52,641 nt of DNA, taken from Burkholderiales bacterium (lineage in GTDB: Bacteria > Pseudomonadota > Gammaproteobacteria > Burkholderiales > Burkholderiaceae_C). Positions 36,832 to 44,772 of the stretch are shown here, one piece after another. A program made the translations under genes and the position numbers. Position 1 is the stretch's first letter, and each line of letters begins with the position of its first letter. The stretch covers positions 1 to 52,641 of the forward strand of contig JAGWLR010000012.1 in NCBI GenBank assembly GCA_028864885.1. The letters are read 5' to 3'. The notes below the pieces were generated by a model. The model searched no databases. It was not told the DNA's origin and saw only the letters and a program-made list of their open reading frames with translations.

Positions 36832-37881
36832 ATGACAAATCTCGACTCCATGACCGCAGTTCCTCTTCCTTCCATCAGCAGTTGGGCGCAAGCAGCCAAC
36901 GTCTGTGGATTTGCGTTGGACCCGATCCTGCGTGAGGCAGGTATCTCGGGCAAGACCTCGTCTCCAGTCTCGCCATTCAGTTTGCACAAGGCCTTGCAAC
37001 TGTGCGTCGAGCGCTCTACAGGGCGGTACTTTCCCTTCGTGCTCGGCAATAGCTTTGTGTTTGAAGCGTTCAACGAGTTTGAAACCTTCATCAACTCGGC
37101 CTCGACCTTGCGTGAAGCGCTTGAGGTGGCCAGTTGGGCGCACGACCTGATCGCCCCCTGGATGACGCTGCGTCTGGATGAATTTGGGGCTGAGGCGCAT
37201 GTCCGGGTCGAATTGCCTTTCCCTGGCGGCCACTTGCCCTTGTTCGCGTCGGTTCGCGAGGTGATCCTGGCCGTGGTGTTCCAGTTGATTCGCCGCGTCA
37301 CGCAGCAATCGAGCTGGCTGATCTCCGTGCGCCTCAGTCAACCCAGACCTGAAGGCCGCCAGCCGCAAGAGTTTGAGTCGCACTTTGGCGTGCCCGTCTC
37401 GTTCAACGAAGGCGTGGATGCCTTGGTGATTGATCGCCGCTGGCTGGATGCGCCTCTCAAGGGGGCCGTGCCCGACGTCATGGGGCAGGCGCGTCAGCAA
37501 ATCGAGAAGCGCTTGGCAGCAGCAGTGGGTGGGCGTCGCATCGTTGATGACGTGCGCTGGGCTTTGGAGCGGCGCCCTGAGTTGCTGCGCGAAGGCCTGG
37601 AGGCCACCGCAGCCGCGCTGGGCTTGCACCCTCGCACCCTGCAGCGGCGTCTGCAAACGGAAGGTGTGCGCTTTGTCGACATCCAGTCAGAGGCGAAGCT
37701 GTACCGCGCCAAGACCATGCTGCGCCGCCGTGCCATGAGCATGGAATCCATCAGCGACGAATTGGGTTTCAGTGATCGGCGTGCCTTCACCTTCGCCTTC
37801 AAGCGCTGGACGGGGCTGTCGCCCAGTGCCTTCCGCAATCAGCTGGCAAGCAACAACGGAAATTCGGCCGCTGCAGCCTGA
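36832..37881 (+). CDS. AraC-family transcriptional regulator (second of a tandem pair)
   Basis: A 349-residue paralogue of the regulator at 35280. The ligand domain shares the pattern FPFVLGNSFVFEAFNEFETF followed by STLREALEVASWA. The C-terminal AraC domain has ALGLHPRTLQRRLQTEGVRF and ISDELGFSDRRAFTFAFKRW. The closely similar DNA-recognition helices of the two proteins suggest overlapping operators. The start is set at ATG 36832 (MTNLDSMTAV); the frame is open to 36772. The upstream 487 bp contain dyads that could be autoregulatory sites. Target and ligand unknown. Confidence 0.85.
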   Translation: MTNLDSMTAVPLPSISSWAQAANVCGFALDPILREAGISGKTSSPVSPFSLHKALQLCVERSTGRYFPFVLGNSFVFEAFNEFETFINSASTLREALEVASWAHDLIAPWMTLRLDEFGAEAHVRVELPFPGGHLPLFASVREVILAVVFQLIRRVTQQSSWLISVRLSQPRPEGRQPQEFESHFGVPVSFNEGVDALVIDRRWLDAPLKGAVPDVMGQARQQIEKRLAAAVGGRRIVDDVRWALERRPELLREGLEATAAALGLHPRTLQRRLQTEGVRFVDIQSEAKLYRAKTMLRRRAMSMESISDELGFSDRRAFTFAFKRWTGLSPSAFRNQLASNNGNSAAAA

Positions 37882-37952
37882 GTGATGGATTTGGTTGGTG
37901 GTCTTGAGGCTCGGCGCGGCAAAACGGCGCAAGCCTGTTAGAGTTGCCAGCC

Positions 37953-39209
37953 ATGTCAGAACGCACAGATCTACAAGGTCGGCACATTCTGCTGGGCCTG
38001 ACGGGCGGAATCGCCTGCTACAAATCAGCTGAACTGGTCCGCCTGCTGGCCAAAGCTGGGGCAACCGTTCAGGTCGTCATGACCGAAGCTGCCGCCGCTT
38101 TCATCACGCCGGTCACCATGCAAGCCCTGTCTGGGCGGCCCGTGCTCATGAGCCAATGGGATCCCCGAGAGCCCAATAACATGGCGCACATCAATTTTGG
38201 TCGCGAGGCCGACGCCATCGTAGTGGCGCCAGCCAGTGCCGATTTCATCGCCAAGCTGGTGCAGGGCAGGGCAGACGAATTGTTGAGCTTGACTTGCTTG
38301 GCACGCCCCCGTGAAACCTGTCCCTTGTTGGTGGCGCCTGCCATGAATCGCGAGATGTGGTCACATCCCGCCACGCAGCGCAACGTGCAGCAACTGGAAG
38401 AAGATGGCGCAGCCATTCTGGGGCCAGGATCCGGCGACCAAGCTTGCGGCGAGGTGGGCGATGGGCGGATGCTGGAGCCCGTCGAGCTGCTGGAAGACAT
38501 CGTCGCGGCCCTGGCACCCAAAGTGCTGCAGTCCAAACGCATCCTCATCACCGCAGGGCCGACCTTCGAGCCCATCGATCCGGTTCGCGGAATCACCAAT
38601 CATTCCAGTGGCAAGATGGGTTTTGCCTTGGCTCGTGCGGCGCGAGAGGCTGGTGCAACCGTGCAACTGATCAGTGGCCCCGTACACCTGACAACCCCCC
38701 GTGGTGTGCAACGCATCAATGTCATGACGGCCCAGCAGATGCACGATGAAGTGCTGCCCCTGGCAGCGCAATCAGATGTGTTCATCGCCACGGCGGCGGT
38801 GGCAGATTGGCGGCCCGCCACCCTGGCTGAGCACAAGATCAAAAAGGAAGGCAAGAAGGTGGCTCCCACCTTCGAGCTGACTGAAAATCCCGACATTCTG
38901 GCTGCTGTCGCCCAGCAGGCGCTCGCTGCAGGGGGCGTGCCCTATTGCGTGGGCTTCGCTGCCGAGAGCGAGCACCTTCTGGCGCATGCCCGAGCCAAGC
39001 TGCAGCGCAAACAGATTCCACTGATCATTGGCAACCTGGGCCCAGCCACTTTTGGCAAAGACGACAATGCCCTGCTGGTCGTTGATGCCCAATCACACCA
39101 CGCCTTGCCCAACGATGGCTCGTCGGCCGACAAACTCACGCTGGCGCGCGCCCTCATGCTCGAGTTGGCCAAACGATTGGCCAGCCATCCTCATTGCATT
39201 TCATCATGA
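37953..39209 (+). CDS. coaBC: Bifunctional phosphopantothenoylcysteine decarboxylase / phosphopantothenate-cysteine ligase CoaBC
   Basis: A 418-residue coenzyme A biosynthesis enzyme. The FMN-binding CoaC half starts with [20 protein letters not shown], has the catalytic His in [20 protein letters not shown], the substrate-binding APAMNREMW, and C165 in [14 protein letters not shown]. The CoaB half (from about residue 190) has [20 protein letters not shown], then [12 protein letters not shown], and the KIKKEGK loop that binds acyl-cytidylate. The ATG at 37953 is preferred. The stop overlaps the dut start in ATGA, the widespread coaBC-dut coupling. Confidence 0.96.
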   Translation: MSERTDLQGRHILLGLTGGIACYKSAELVRLLAKAGATVQVVMTEAAAAFITPVTMQALSGRPVLMSQWDPREPNNMAHINFGREADAIVVAPASADFIAKLVQGRADELLSLTCLARPRETCPLLVAPAMNREMWSHPATQRNVQQLEEDGAAILGPGSGDQACGEVGDGRMLEPVELLEDIVAALAPKVLQSKRILITAGPTFEPIDPVRGITNHSSGKMGFALARAAREAGATVQLISGPVHLTTPRGVQRINVMTAQQMHDEVLPLAAQSDVFIATAAVADWRPATLAEHKIKKEGKKVAPTFELTENPDILAAVAQQALAAGGVPYCVGFAAESEHLLAHARAKLQRKQIPLIIGNLGPATFGKDDNALLVVDAQSHHALPNDGSSADKLTLARALMLELAKRLASHPHCISS

Positions 39210-39655
39210 CCACTGTTGACATCAAGGTTCTGGACGCCCGTGTGGCTGACAGCCTGCCTGCTTACGCCACCCCAGGAAGTGCTGGCCTCGATCTGCGCGC
39301 CTGCCTCGAGGCCCCCATCGTGCTGGAGCCGGGCCAGGCGCATCTGATCCCGACGGGTTTGGCCATGCACCTGGGCGATCCCGGTTTGGCGGCCATGATT
39401 CTTCCGCGCTCAGGCTTGGGCCACAAGCACGGCATCGTGTTGGGCAACCTGGTCGGTCTGATCGACTCGGATTACCAGGGCCCCTTGATGGTCAGTTGCT
39501 GGAACCGCGGTCAATCTGCGTTCACCATTCAACCCATGGAGCGCATTGCTCAGATGGTCATTGTTCCGGTGGTGCAAGCCGCGTTTCGTGTGGTCGATTC
39601 GTTTGAAGAATCCGAGCGGGGGGCCGGCGGATTTGGTTCCACCGGCCGCGGGTGA
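39206..39655 (+). CDS. dut: dUTP diphosphatase
   Basis: A 149-residue trimeric dUTPase that hydrolyses dUTP to dUMP, preventing uracil incorporation and feeding dTMP synthesis. All five family motifs are present: [42 protein letters not shown] and the C-terminal P-loop-like [11 protein letters not shown]. The ATG at 39206 overlaps the coaBC stop. It converges with the SlyD-like gene with a 6-bp gap. Confidence 0.96.
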   Translation: MTTVDIKVLDARVADSLPAYATPGSAGLDLRACLEAPIVLEPGQAHLIPTGLAMHLGDPGLAAMILPRSGLGHKHGIVLGNLVGLIDSDYQGPLMVSCWNRGQSAFTIQPMERIAQMVIVPVVQAAFRVVDSFEESERGAGGFGSTGRG

Positions 39656-39661
39656 TTTCGC

Positions 39662-40183
39662 TCAATGCAAGGTTTCGTTCGGCGGGGTTCCCATGCCCAG
39701 CACGAAGGGGGCTTCACCAACGGAGCCTTGCTCGACTTCCTCGCTGGTGGCTGATCGCACATCCAGCACCTTGAATGACAGGCGCAGGCCGATGCCGGCC
39801 AATGGGTGGTTGCCATCCAGAACCACGTGGGTGTCGTATACCTCCGTGACGGTGTAGATCACGTTCTTGGGCAAGTCAGGGGTGACGGCGCCTTCGGGTG
39901 GGCCTTCAAACTGCATGCCTTCGCTGATTTCATCCGGAAAGATCTCGCGCGCTTCGAAAAACACGAGCTGCGCGTCGTAATCACCGAATGCCTCTTCGGG
40001 TTCGAGGCTCAACTGGCTCTCAAAGCCAGTGGTTTGCCCCATCAGGCTGGTTTCGACCTTGGGCAACAAATCATCGCCGCCGACCAGAAATTCCATCGGC
40101 TCGGTCAACTCGTCAATCAATGCGCCTTGGGCGTCTTCAAGTCGCCAGGTCAGGCTGACGACGCAGGGGGAGGAGATCATCAT
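39662..40183 (-). CDS. SlyD-like FKBP-type peptidyl-prolyl isomerase
   Basis: A 173-residue protein with a split FKBP domain and insert-in-flap, as in SlyD: VVSLTWRLEDAQGALIDELT, then GGDDLLPKVETSLMGQTTG, then EEAFGDYDAQLVFF, with the FKBP closing strand NHPLAGIGLRLSFKVLDVRS. It lacks the His/Cys-rich metal-binding tail of E. coli SlyD. It would act as a cytoplasmic folding helper. Two adjacent ATG codons begin the frame (40183 and 40180). It is divergent from roxA. Confidence 0.88.
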   Translation of the reverse strand: MMISSPCVVSLTWRLEDAQGALIDELTEPMEFLVGGDDLLPKVETSLMGQTTGFESQLSLEPEEAFGDYDAQLVFFEAREIFPDEISEGMQFEGPPEGAVTPDLPKNVIYTVTEVYDTHVVLDGNHPLAGIGLRLSFKVLDVRSATSEEVEQGSVGEAPFVLGMGTPPNETLH

Positions 40184-40263
40184 GATGGGGCGATCATCTC
40201 ATGAGCGAGCGGTATTGCGCACCGTCATGGTCATGAACCCCATCCTGCAAGCAAAATGCTGGC

Positions 40264-41481
40264 ATGAAATCCCCTCGCCATTCCCAACCTCGCGCGCCCT
40301 TGGCGTCCGCCGATCAACCCGCCTCGGGATTGCCCCCCTTGGATCAGCCCTGGAGCTTGCTGGGCGGCTTGTCACCCCAGACCTTCATGCGTCGGCACTG
40401 GCAAAAAAAGCCTTTGTTGATTCGACAAGCCATGCCGGGGGTGCGTCCCCCCGTGACTCGCGCCGAGATGTTTGAGCTGGCGGGGCAGGACGACGTCGAG
40501 TCTCGGTTGATTGTGCAAGGTGGCAAAGGCTCAGGCAAGAAAGCCGAGCCGCAGTGGGCTTTGCATCATGGTCCGATCACCCGCAATCGCGTCCCTAAGC
40601 TGACGCAACCACGCTGGACCCTGCTGGTTCAGGGCCTGGATCTGCATGTGCCGGCCGCACACGACATCTTGCGCCAGTTCCGTTTCGTGCCGGATGCGCG
40701 GGTGGACGACCTGATGATCTCGTATGCCAGCGATGGGGGTGGGGTCGGGCCGCATTACGATTCTTATGACGTCTTCCTATTGCAGGTTCACGGATGCAGG
40801 CGGTGGCGCGTGGGCCGCATTCAAGATCCGGCCCTGGTGCCTGATATGCCGGTGAAGATTCTGGCGAATTTCGAGCCAGAAGAAGAGTACGTCCTAGAGC
40901 CTGGAGACATGCTGTATCTGCCGCCTCGATGGGGGCATGACGGTATCGCCGAAGGCGAATGCATGACCTGCTCTGTGGGGTTCCGCGTGCCGGAGACCAC
41001 CGAGTTGGTTCGCGATGTGCTGGTTCGCTTGACGGAAGAGCTGGAACCACATGATCCGCCCAAGCTGTATCGTGATCCGAAGCAAACGGCCACGCCAGAG
41101 CCCGCCCGCATCCCAGTCGATTTGCAGCAATTCACCCTGGACGCTGTGGCCAAGGCTTTGCAAGATCCCCTGGCGTTGAAAAGCGCCCTGGGCGAGATGT
41201 TGACCGAGCCCAAGCCACGGGTTTGGTTTGATTTGGGGGCCGAGCCTTTGCCGCCTGGGGTCGGGGTGGTTCTGGATGCGAAGACGCGCATGATGTACGA
41301 CGATCAATGCATCTACGCCAACGGTGAATCATGGCGAGCCGCTGGCGCGGATGCCCGTGTACTGCGGGCCTTGGCGGATCGTCGGAGCTTGACCGCTGCG
41401 CAGGTGGGTCGGGTCAGCGACGAAGTTCGTGCCGTGCTTGAACAGTGGCTGGACGATGGTTGGCTGCACCCAAGCAATTGA
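40264..41481 (+). CDS. roxA: Ribosomal protein uL16 arginine hydroxylase RoxA-like (YcfD) JmjC/cupin oxygenase
   Basis: A 405-residue Fe(II)/2-oxoglutarate oxygenase of the YcfD/RoxA family, which hydroxylates an Arg of ribosomal protein uL16. The cupin core has the iron ligands H164 and D166 in GPHYDSYDVFLLQVHG and H225 in YLPPRWGHDGIAEGECMT. The N-terminal FMRRHWQKKPLLIRQAMPG is typical of the family, and a winged-helix-like C-terminal domain follows. The substrate is assigned by family only. A gene for an unknown 165-aa protein starts 14 bp after its stop. Confidence 0.9.
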   Translation: MKSPRHSQPRAPLASADQPASGLPPLDQPWSLLGGLSPQTFMRRHWQKKPLLIRQAMPGVRPPVTRAEMFELAGQDDVESRLIVQGGKGSGKKAEPQWALHHGPITRNRVPKLTQPRWTLLVQGLDLHVPAAHDILRQFRFVPDARVDDLMISYASDGGGVGPHYDSYDVFLLQVHGCRRWRVGRIQDPALVPDMPVKILANFEPEEEYVLEPGDMLYLPPRWGHDGIAEGECMTCSVGFRVPETTELVRDVLVRLTEELEPHDPPKLYRDPKQTATPEPARIPVDLQQFTLDAVAKALQDPLALKSALGEMLTEPKPRVWFDLGAEPLPPGVGVVLDAKTRMMYDDQCIYANGESWRAAGADARVLRALADRRSLTAAQVGRVSDEVRAVLEQWLDDGWLHPSN

Positions 41482-41495
41482 TCTGGAGGGTGGCG

Positions 41496-41993
41496 ATGGC
41501 TGGTGAATCCGCGTTATCTGGTCGCTTTGACGGGTGGGCATCGTTTCAGGACCATCTGAATGCCGGGATGGCTGTGGTGGTTGCCGACCCCGTTGATTTA
41601 TACCTTTGTGACCTGGACTACAAACACTGGCCCCTGGGCTCCAAAAGCATTGTCGACGCGTTTCATCAGTGGGTGATGGCCGGTGGGCGGGCGCAGTGCC
41701 ACGCCTTGGCGTTGCAATGGGATGAGGTGGTGCGTGCACATCCGCGTTGGCTGGCGTGGCGTCAGCCGTGGTTGCACCGCGTGAAGTGCTTTCAGATGCC
41801 CGAGGAGTTGGTTCAGGGGCTGCATCCGCTGTTCATCGCGAAAGACCGATTGGCATTGCGCGTGTTGGATGAGCGAACCGGAGCCGGTATTTGGTCACGA
41901 GATCCCGTGACCATGGGTGAGTGGCTCACGGAGCTTGACGTTATTTTACAACGTTCTCAGGAAGCGAAGCCGGGCGGAACTTTGGGTTTATAG
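41496..41993 (+). CDS. Conserved-looking protein of unknown function downstream of roxA
   Basis: A 165-residue soluble protein. The start at 41496 has a good Shine-Dalgarno (GGAGGG at 41484-41489). It is rich in Trp, with stretches such as DPVDLYLCDLDYKHWPLGS, then FHQWVMAGGRAQCHALALQW and HPRWLAWRQPWLHRVKCFQM. No signal peptide, membrane helix or family I can name is seen. It is almost certainly co-transcribed with roxA (14-bp gap). Confidence 0.75.
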   Translation: MAGESALSGRFDGWASFQDHLNAGMAVVVADPVDLYLCDLDYKHWPLGSKSIVDAFHQWVMAGGRAQCHALALQWDEVVRAHPRWLAWRQPWLHRVKCFQMPEELVQGLHPLFIAKDRLALRVLDERTGAGIWSRDPVTMGEWLTELDVILQRSQEAKPGGTLGL

Positions 41994-42012
41994 GGAAATG
42001 CCCGCGGTGTTG

Positions 42013-42018
42013 TACAAT
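42013..42018 (+). promoter_or_regulatory. Candidate -10 box of the small-lipoprotein gene
   Basis: TACAAT, one mismatch from TATAAT, 136 bp upstream of the lipoprotein ATG. No good -35 is visible. If correct, the transcript has a leader of about 130 nt. Confidence 0.35.
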
Positions 42019-42035
42019 CGCAGGCTGAATGTGGA

Positions 42036-42113
42036 GCAACTCAAAAGTTGCGATGCATCCTCTGCCCTCGTCTCGTACATGTTATGGGACTGTGGGCTTT
42101 GCACATAGTTCCA
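42036..42113 (+). promoter_or_regulatory. Structured 5' leader of the small-lipoprotein gene
   Basis: Two stem-loops are visible. One is a perfect GCAACT-CAAA-AGTTGC hairpin at 42036-42051. The other is a roughly 10-bp stem with a 2-nt bulge at 42085-42113 (TGGGACTGTG against CACATAGTTCCA). A run of six T follows at 42124-42129, and then a Shine-Dalgarno (GAGGA) before the ATG at 42154. The T-run is about 10 nt from the stem, so a simple terminator is not certain; an attenuator or stabilising leader is possible. Confidence 0.4.
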
Positions 42114-42153
42114 AATACCCCGGTTTTTTGACACTCCTTTTGAGGACACAAGC

Positions 42154-42378
42154 ATGAAAAAGTCGCTCCTGCTGGCTTCGCTGATCGCTGCTATGGCTCT
42201 GGCCGCTTGCGGTAAGAAAGAAGAACCCGCTGCTGAACCCGCATCTGCCGCTTCGGAAGTCGCTCCTGCCGCTTCGGAAGCCGCTCCCGCTGCTTCGGAA
42301 GCCGCTCCTGCCGCTTCGGAAGCCGCTTCTGCTGCTTCGGACGCTGCTCCTGCCGCTTCGGAAGCCGCTTCGAAGTAA
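42154..42378 (+). CDS. Small alanine-rich repeat lipoprotein
   Basis: A 74-residue predicted lipoprotein. The signal MKKSLLLASLIAAMALAAC has a lipobox ALAAC with C19. The mature part begins GKKEEPAAEPA and continues with tandem copies of a 7-residue unit APAASEA (variants ASAASDA) down to the final ASK. No globular domain is present, so it is likely an extended, acidic periplasmic or outer-membrane tether. Function is unknown. It has its own leader and a strong terminator, which suggests high expression as a monocistronic unit. Confidence 0.85.
   Translation: MKKSLLLASLIAAMALAACGKKEEPAAEPASAASEVAPAASEAAPAASEAAPAASEAASAASDAAPAASEAASK
42240..42375 (+). repeat. 21-bp tandem repeat inside the small lipoprotein gene
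   Basis: About six imperfect copies of a 21-bp unit reading GCT-CCT-GCC-GCT-TCG-GAA-GCC, encoding APAASEA. Copies differ at a few wobble positions and at the second codon (CCT to TCT). Such repeats can change copy number by slippage. Confidence 0.75.
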
Positions 42379-42399
42379 GCCTTCGATCGCAGCTTAGCG

Positions 42400-42428
42400 A
42401 AAAAGCCGTCCGTCAGGGCGGCTTTTTT
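42400..42428 (+). terminator. Rho-independent terminator of the small lipoprotein gene
   Basis: An AAAAAGCCGTCC stem at 42400-42411 pairs with GGGCGGCTTTTT at 42416-42427 (one G-T wobble) around a GTCA loop and ends in a run of six T. It lies 22 bp after the stop codon. Confidence 0.88.
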
Positions 42429-42474
42429 ATGCCTTTATGCCTCCTGGCGTCGCGAGCTCGGGGCGTAGGGACAC

Positions 42475-42501
42475 AAAAAAACCCGGCCAAGGCCGGGTTT
42501 T
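42475..42501 (-). terminator. Rho-independent terminator after bamC
   Basis: A perfect 11-bp stem, AAAACCCGGCC at 42478-42488 and GGCCGGGTTTT at 42491-42501, with a 2-nt centre. On the minus strand it ends in seven T residues, placing it 22 bp after the bamC stop. It may also act weakly in the plus direction. Confidence 0.85.
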
Positions 42502-42522
42502 CCTTTGGTGCCAAGCTCGTGC

Positions 42523-43650
42523 TCAGGAAAGTTCGCTGAACAAATCTTTGGCGATGCGTTTGGCGGCGGCATCGTCTTGAGTTTGGTCGCGATCATCCAC
42601 CACGTTGATGGTGGTTTGGGTGCCGCTGGCACGTACCAGAATGCGTTGAGGTTTGATTGGCGTGGTGTCAGCCTTTTTGCCAAACAGGCGAGCCCAAAAA
42701 CCGGGTTTGGGGGCTTCCTTACCTGCACCCGGGAGGCGAACCTCGTAAACGCCTTTGATGCGATCTCGCGATTCAATGGTGTAAGCCTTGCGGTCAAGAG
42801 CCAAGCCTACCCGACGCCACACGGTTTCGAAGTCATCGTCTACCGTCAGGGTGCTTTGGTTATCAGCCATGCGCACGGGGGTGTATCCGGCTGCCGGCGT
42901 GGGTCTGGCCGAAGTCTGCTTGGCTTGCTCAGCCGCTTCCTTGCTGGCACCCAGGCGAACCATCAGGCGAGCCAGCATCTCAGATTCCAGCGCGGGATCC
43001 GAGCGGGGCACCCAGCGGGTCTCTTCCTTGCGACTGTTGGTGTATTCCTCGATCAGGCCTCGGTGGGTGATGTAGATTTCGCATCCCTTGGCAGTGCGTT
43101 CGATGCGAGTTTTGAACTGATCACGTTCGCCCGTGTCGTACAGGCCATCCAAAATGGTGCCCACCGTTTTTCGGATGATGTCTTGTGGCAGCTTGGCTCG
43201 GTTTTCAAGCCAGTTGGTTTCCATCAGCCCGGCAGCGGGCTGGTCTTCGACGAGCTCAAACCCGGCGTCGGTCCAGAAGGATCGCACCTGATCCCAGACT
43301 TGCTCGGGTGGAACGTTGAGAGACAGCCACCGAGTCTGACCGTCTCTTTGCAGCTTGACGTCACCGATCTGCCCTGGGGCCACCGATTCGGTGGCCTGCT
43401 GCACGTTCGGGATGTTCATGCTGTTGGCTGACACAATGGCGGGCGAGAGTTGTCCGTAACGCGATTGCCCCGGCAACTTGCTGAGGTCAGGGGGCACGTC
43501 CAGCGATACCACCTTGGAGCCCTCGGTGCGGTAATCTACCTTTTCCCCGAGGATGGATGGGCCGGTGGAGGAGCATCCGGCCATCAAGGCGGAGGTGGCT
43601 GTGGCCACGCTCAAGACTGCGGTCAGCGGACGACGTTGCTTGATCGACAT
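42523..43650 (-). CDS. bamC: Outer membrane protein assembly factor BamC (NlpB-like lipoprotein)
   Basis: A 375-residue lipoprotein of the BAM complex, which inserts beta-barrel proteins into the outer membrane. The lipobox is LMAGCSS with C26. The unstructured N-terminal segment with VVSLDVPPDLSKLPGQSRYG is the part that in E. coli wraps BamD. Two helix-grip domains follow (DGQTRWLSLNVPPEQVWDQV, and later STLTVDDDFETVWRRVGLAL). The ATG at 43650 directly begins the signal peptide; the frame extends upstream to 43755. It lies 70 bp downstream of dapA, the classic dapA-bamC arrangement, and ends at a strong terminator. Confidence 0.92.
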   Translation of the reverse strand: MSIKQRRPLTAVLSVATATSALMAGCSSTGPSILGEKVDYRTEGSKVVSLDVPPDLSKLPGQSRYGQLSPAIVSANSMNIPNVQQATESVAPGQIGDVKLQRDGQTRWLSLNVPPEQVWDQVRSFWTDAGFELVEDQPAAGLMETNWLENRAKLPQDIIRKTVGTILDGLYDTGERDQFKTRIERTAKGCEIYITHRGLIEEYTNSRKEETRWVPRSDPALESEMLARLMVRLGASKEAAEQAKQTSARPTPAAGYTPVRMADNQSTLTVDDDFETVWRRVGLALDRKAYTIESRDRIKGVYEVRLPGAGKEAPKPGFWARLFGKKADTTPIKPQRILVRASGTQTTINVVDDRDQTQDDAAAKRIAKDLFSELS

Positions 43651-43720
43651 GTGTATGGAATCCAAACGCTCAAGGCGCGACAGAAACGTGGATAGGCAAA
43701 AAGACTTCAGGAGGCTCCGG

Positions 43721-44602
43721 TCAGAGCACCCCGGTTTCACGCAAAGCGCTTTCAACCGCCTTCTGGGCAGGCTCCGTCAATGGAGTCAAAGGCAGCCGCA
43801 AGGTTCCGCCGGCTTTGCCCATGCGGGCCAGGGCCCACTTCACCGGAATCGGGTTGGGCTCGATGAACAGCTGCTTGTGCAGCGGCAGCAATTGCATGTG
43901 CAGCTCGACTGCACGGCGTGCATCTTTTTCAAGCGCTGCGGCGCACAGTTGAGCCATCGCCTTGGGCGCCACGTTGGCGGTGACGCTGATGTTGCCGTGC
44001 CCGCCCAGCAGCATCAAGGCCACGGCGGTGGGATCGTCGCCCGAGTAGATCTGAAAGCCTTTGGGCGCCTGCTTGATCAGCCACGCGGCGCGATCCAGGT
44101 TGCCGGTGGCCTCCTTGATGCCGATGATGCCGGGCAGTTGGGCCAGGCGCAGCGCCGTTTCAGGTGTCATGTCGGCCACAGTGCGACCGGGCACGTTGTA
44201 CAGCACCATGGGGATGTCCACCGCCTCGGCGATGGTCTTGAAGTGCTGGTAGATGCCTTCTTGCGTGGGCTTGTTGTAGTAGGGCACGACCTGCAGGGTG
44301 CAGTCAGCTCCAACCTTTTTGGCGTATTCAGTCAGCTCGATCGCTTCGCGTGTGCAGTTGGCTCCGCAGCCAGCCATGATGGGCACACGGCCCGCGGCCT
44401 GTTCAACAGAAAGGCGGATGATTTCGCAGTGCTCTTCGACGGAAACGGTGGGCGACTCGCCCGTAGTGCCGACGACGCCGATGCAGTGGGTGCCTTCGGC
44501 GACATGCCAGTCCACCAGTTTGCGCAGGGTGTCGTAATCGACGCTGCCGTCTGGATGGAGGGGGGTGATCAATGCAACGATGCTGCCAAGAATAGGTTTC
44601 AT
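43721..44602 (-). CDS. dapA: 4-hydroxy-tetrahydrodipicolinate synthase
   Basis: A 293-residue class I aldolase. It condenses pyruvate and aspartate semialdehyde in the first committed step of lysine and diaminopimelate synthesis. Seen are [20 protein letters not shown] at the start, the pyruvate-binding [26 protein letters not shown], the proton-relay Tyr in [13 protein letters not shown], and the Schiff-base K163 in [12 protein letters not shown]. It lies 32 bp after the 45-aa membrane protein gene and upstream of bamC. Confidence 0.96.
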   Translation of the reverse strand: MKPILGSIVALITPLHPDGSVDYDTLRKLVDWHVAEGTHCIGVVGTTGESPTVSVEEHCEIIRLSVEQAAGRVPIMAGCGANCTREAIELTEYAKKVGADCTLQVVPYYNKPTQEGIYQHFKTIAEAVDIPMVLYNVPGRTVADMTPETALRLAQLPGIIGIKEATGNLDRAAWLIKQAPKGFQIYSGDDPTAVALMLLGGHGNISVTANVAPKAMAQLCAAALEKDARRAVELHMQLLPLHKQLFIEPNPIPVKWALARMGKAGGTLRLPLTPLTEPAQKAVESALRETGVL

Positions 44603-44634
44603 CTTGATTCCTTCAATCTGTTAATTCTACCCAG

Positions 44635-44772
44635 TCAGGCACAACGCCAAATGAAGTTGGCGATATCGAGGATGAGTCCGGCGCGAAAGTACATCATGAA
44701 CACCACAGTCAACAACAAAACCAGAACCAGGTAGAGCCCTATTCTGCGGGTGCGGGGCGACAGTGGGCTCAT
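44635..44772 (-). CDS. Single-span membrane microprotein (45 aa)
   Basis: A 45-residue protein. A short basic start (MSPLSPRTRRIG) is followed by one strong hydrophobic helix (LYLVLVLLLTVVFMMYF) and an amphipathic end (RAGLILDIANFIWRCA). Its ATG overlaps the stop of the MFS gene as ATGA, which fixes the start and argues that it is really translated. dapA follows 32 bp later. Function unknown; it could be a partner of the transporter or an envelope protein. Confidence 0.7.
   Translation of the reverse strand: MSPLSPRTRRIGLYLVLVLLLTVVFMMYFRAGLILDIANFIWRCA

Noticed and set aside
41938-41954. ACGTT-N7-AACGT dyad near the end of the 165-aa protein gene
   Set aside because: It lies inside coding sequence, is short, and is followed by no T-run or good promoter element.
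42240-42375. CRISPR-like repeat array
   Set aside because: The 21-bp units are contiguous without spacers and stay in frame as coding repeats of a lipoprotein.
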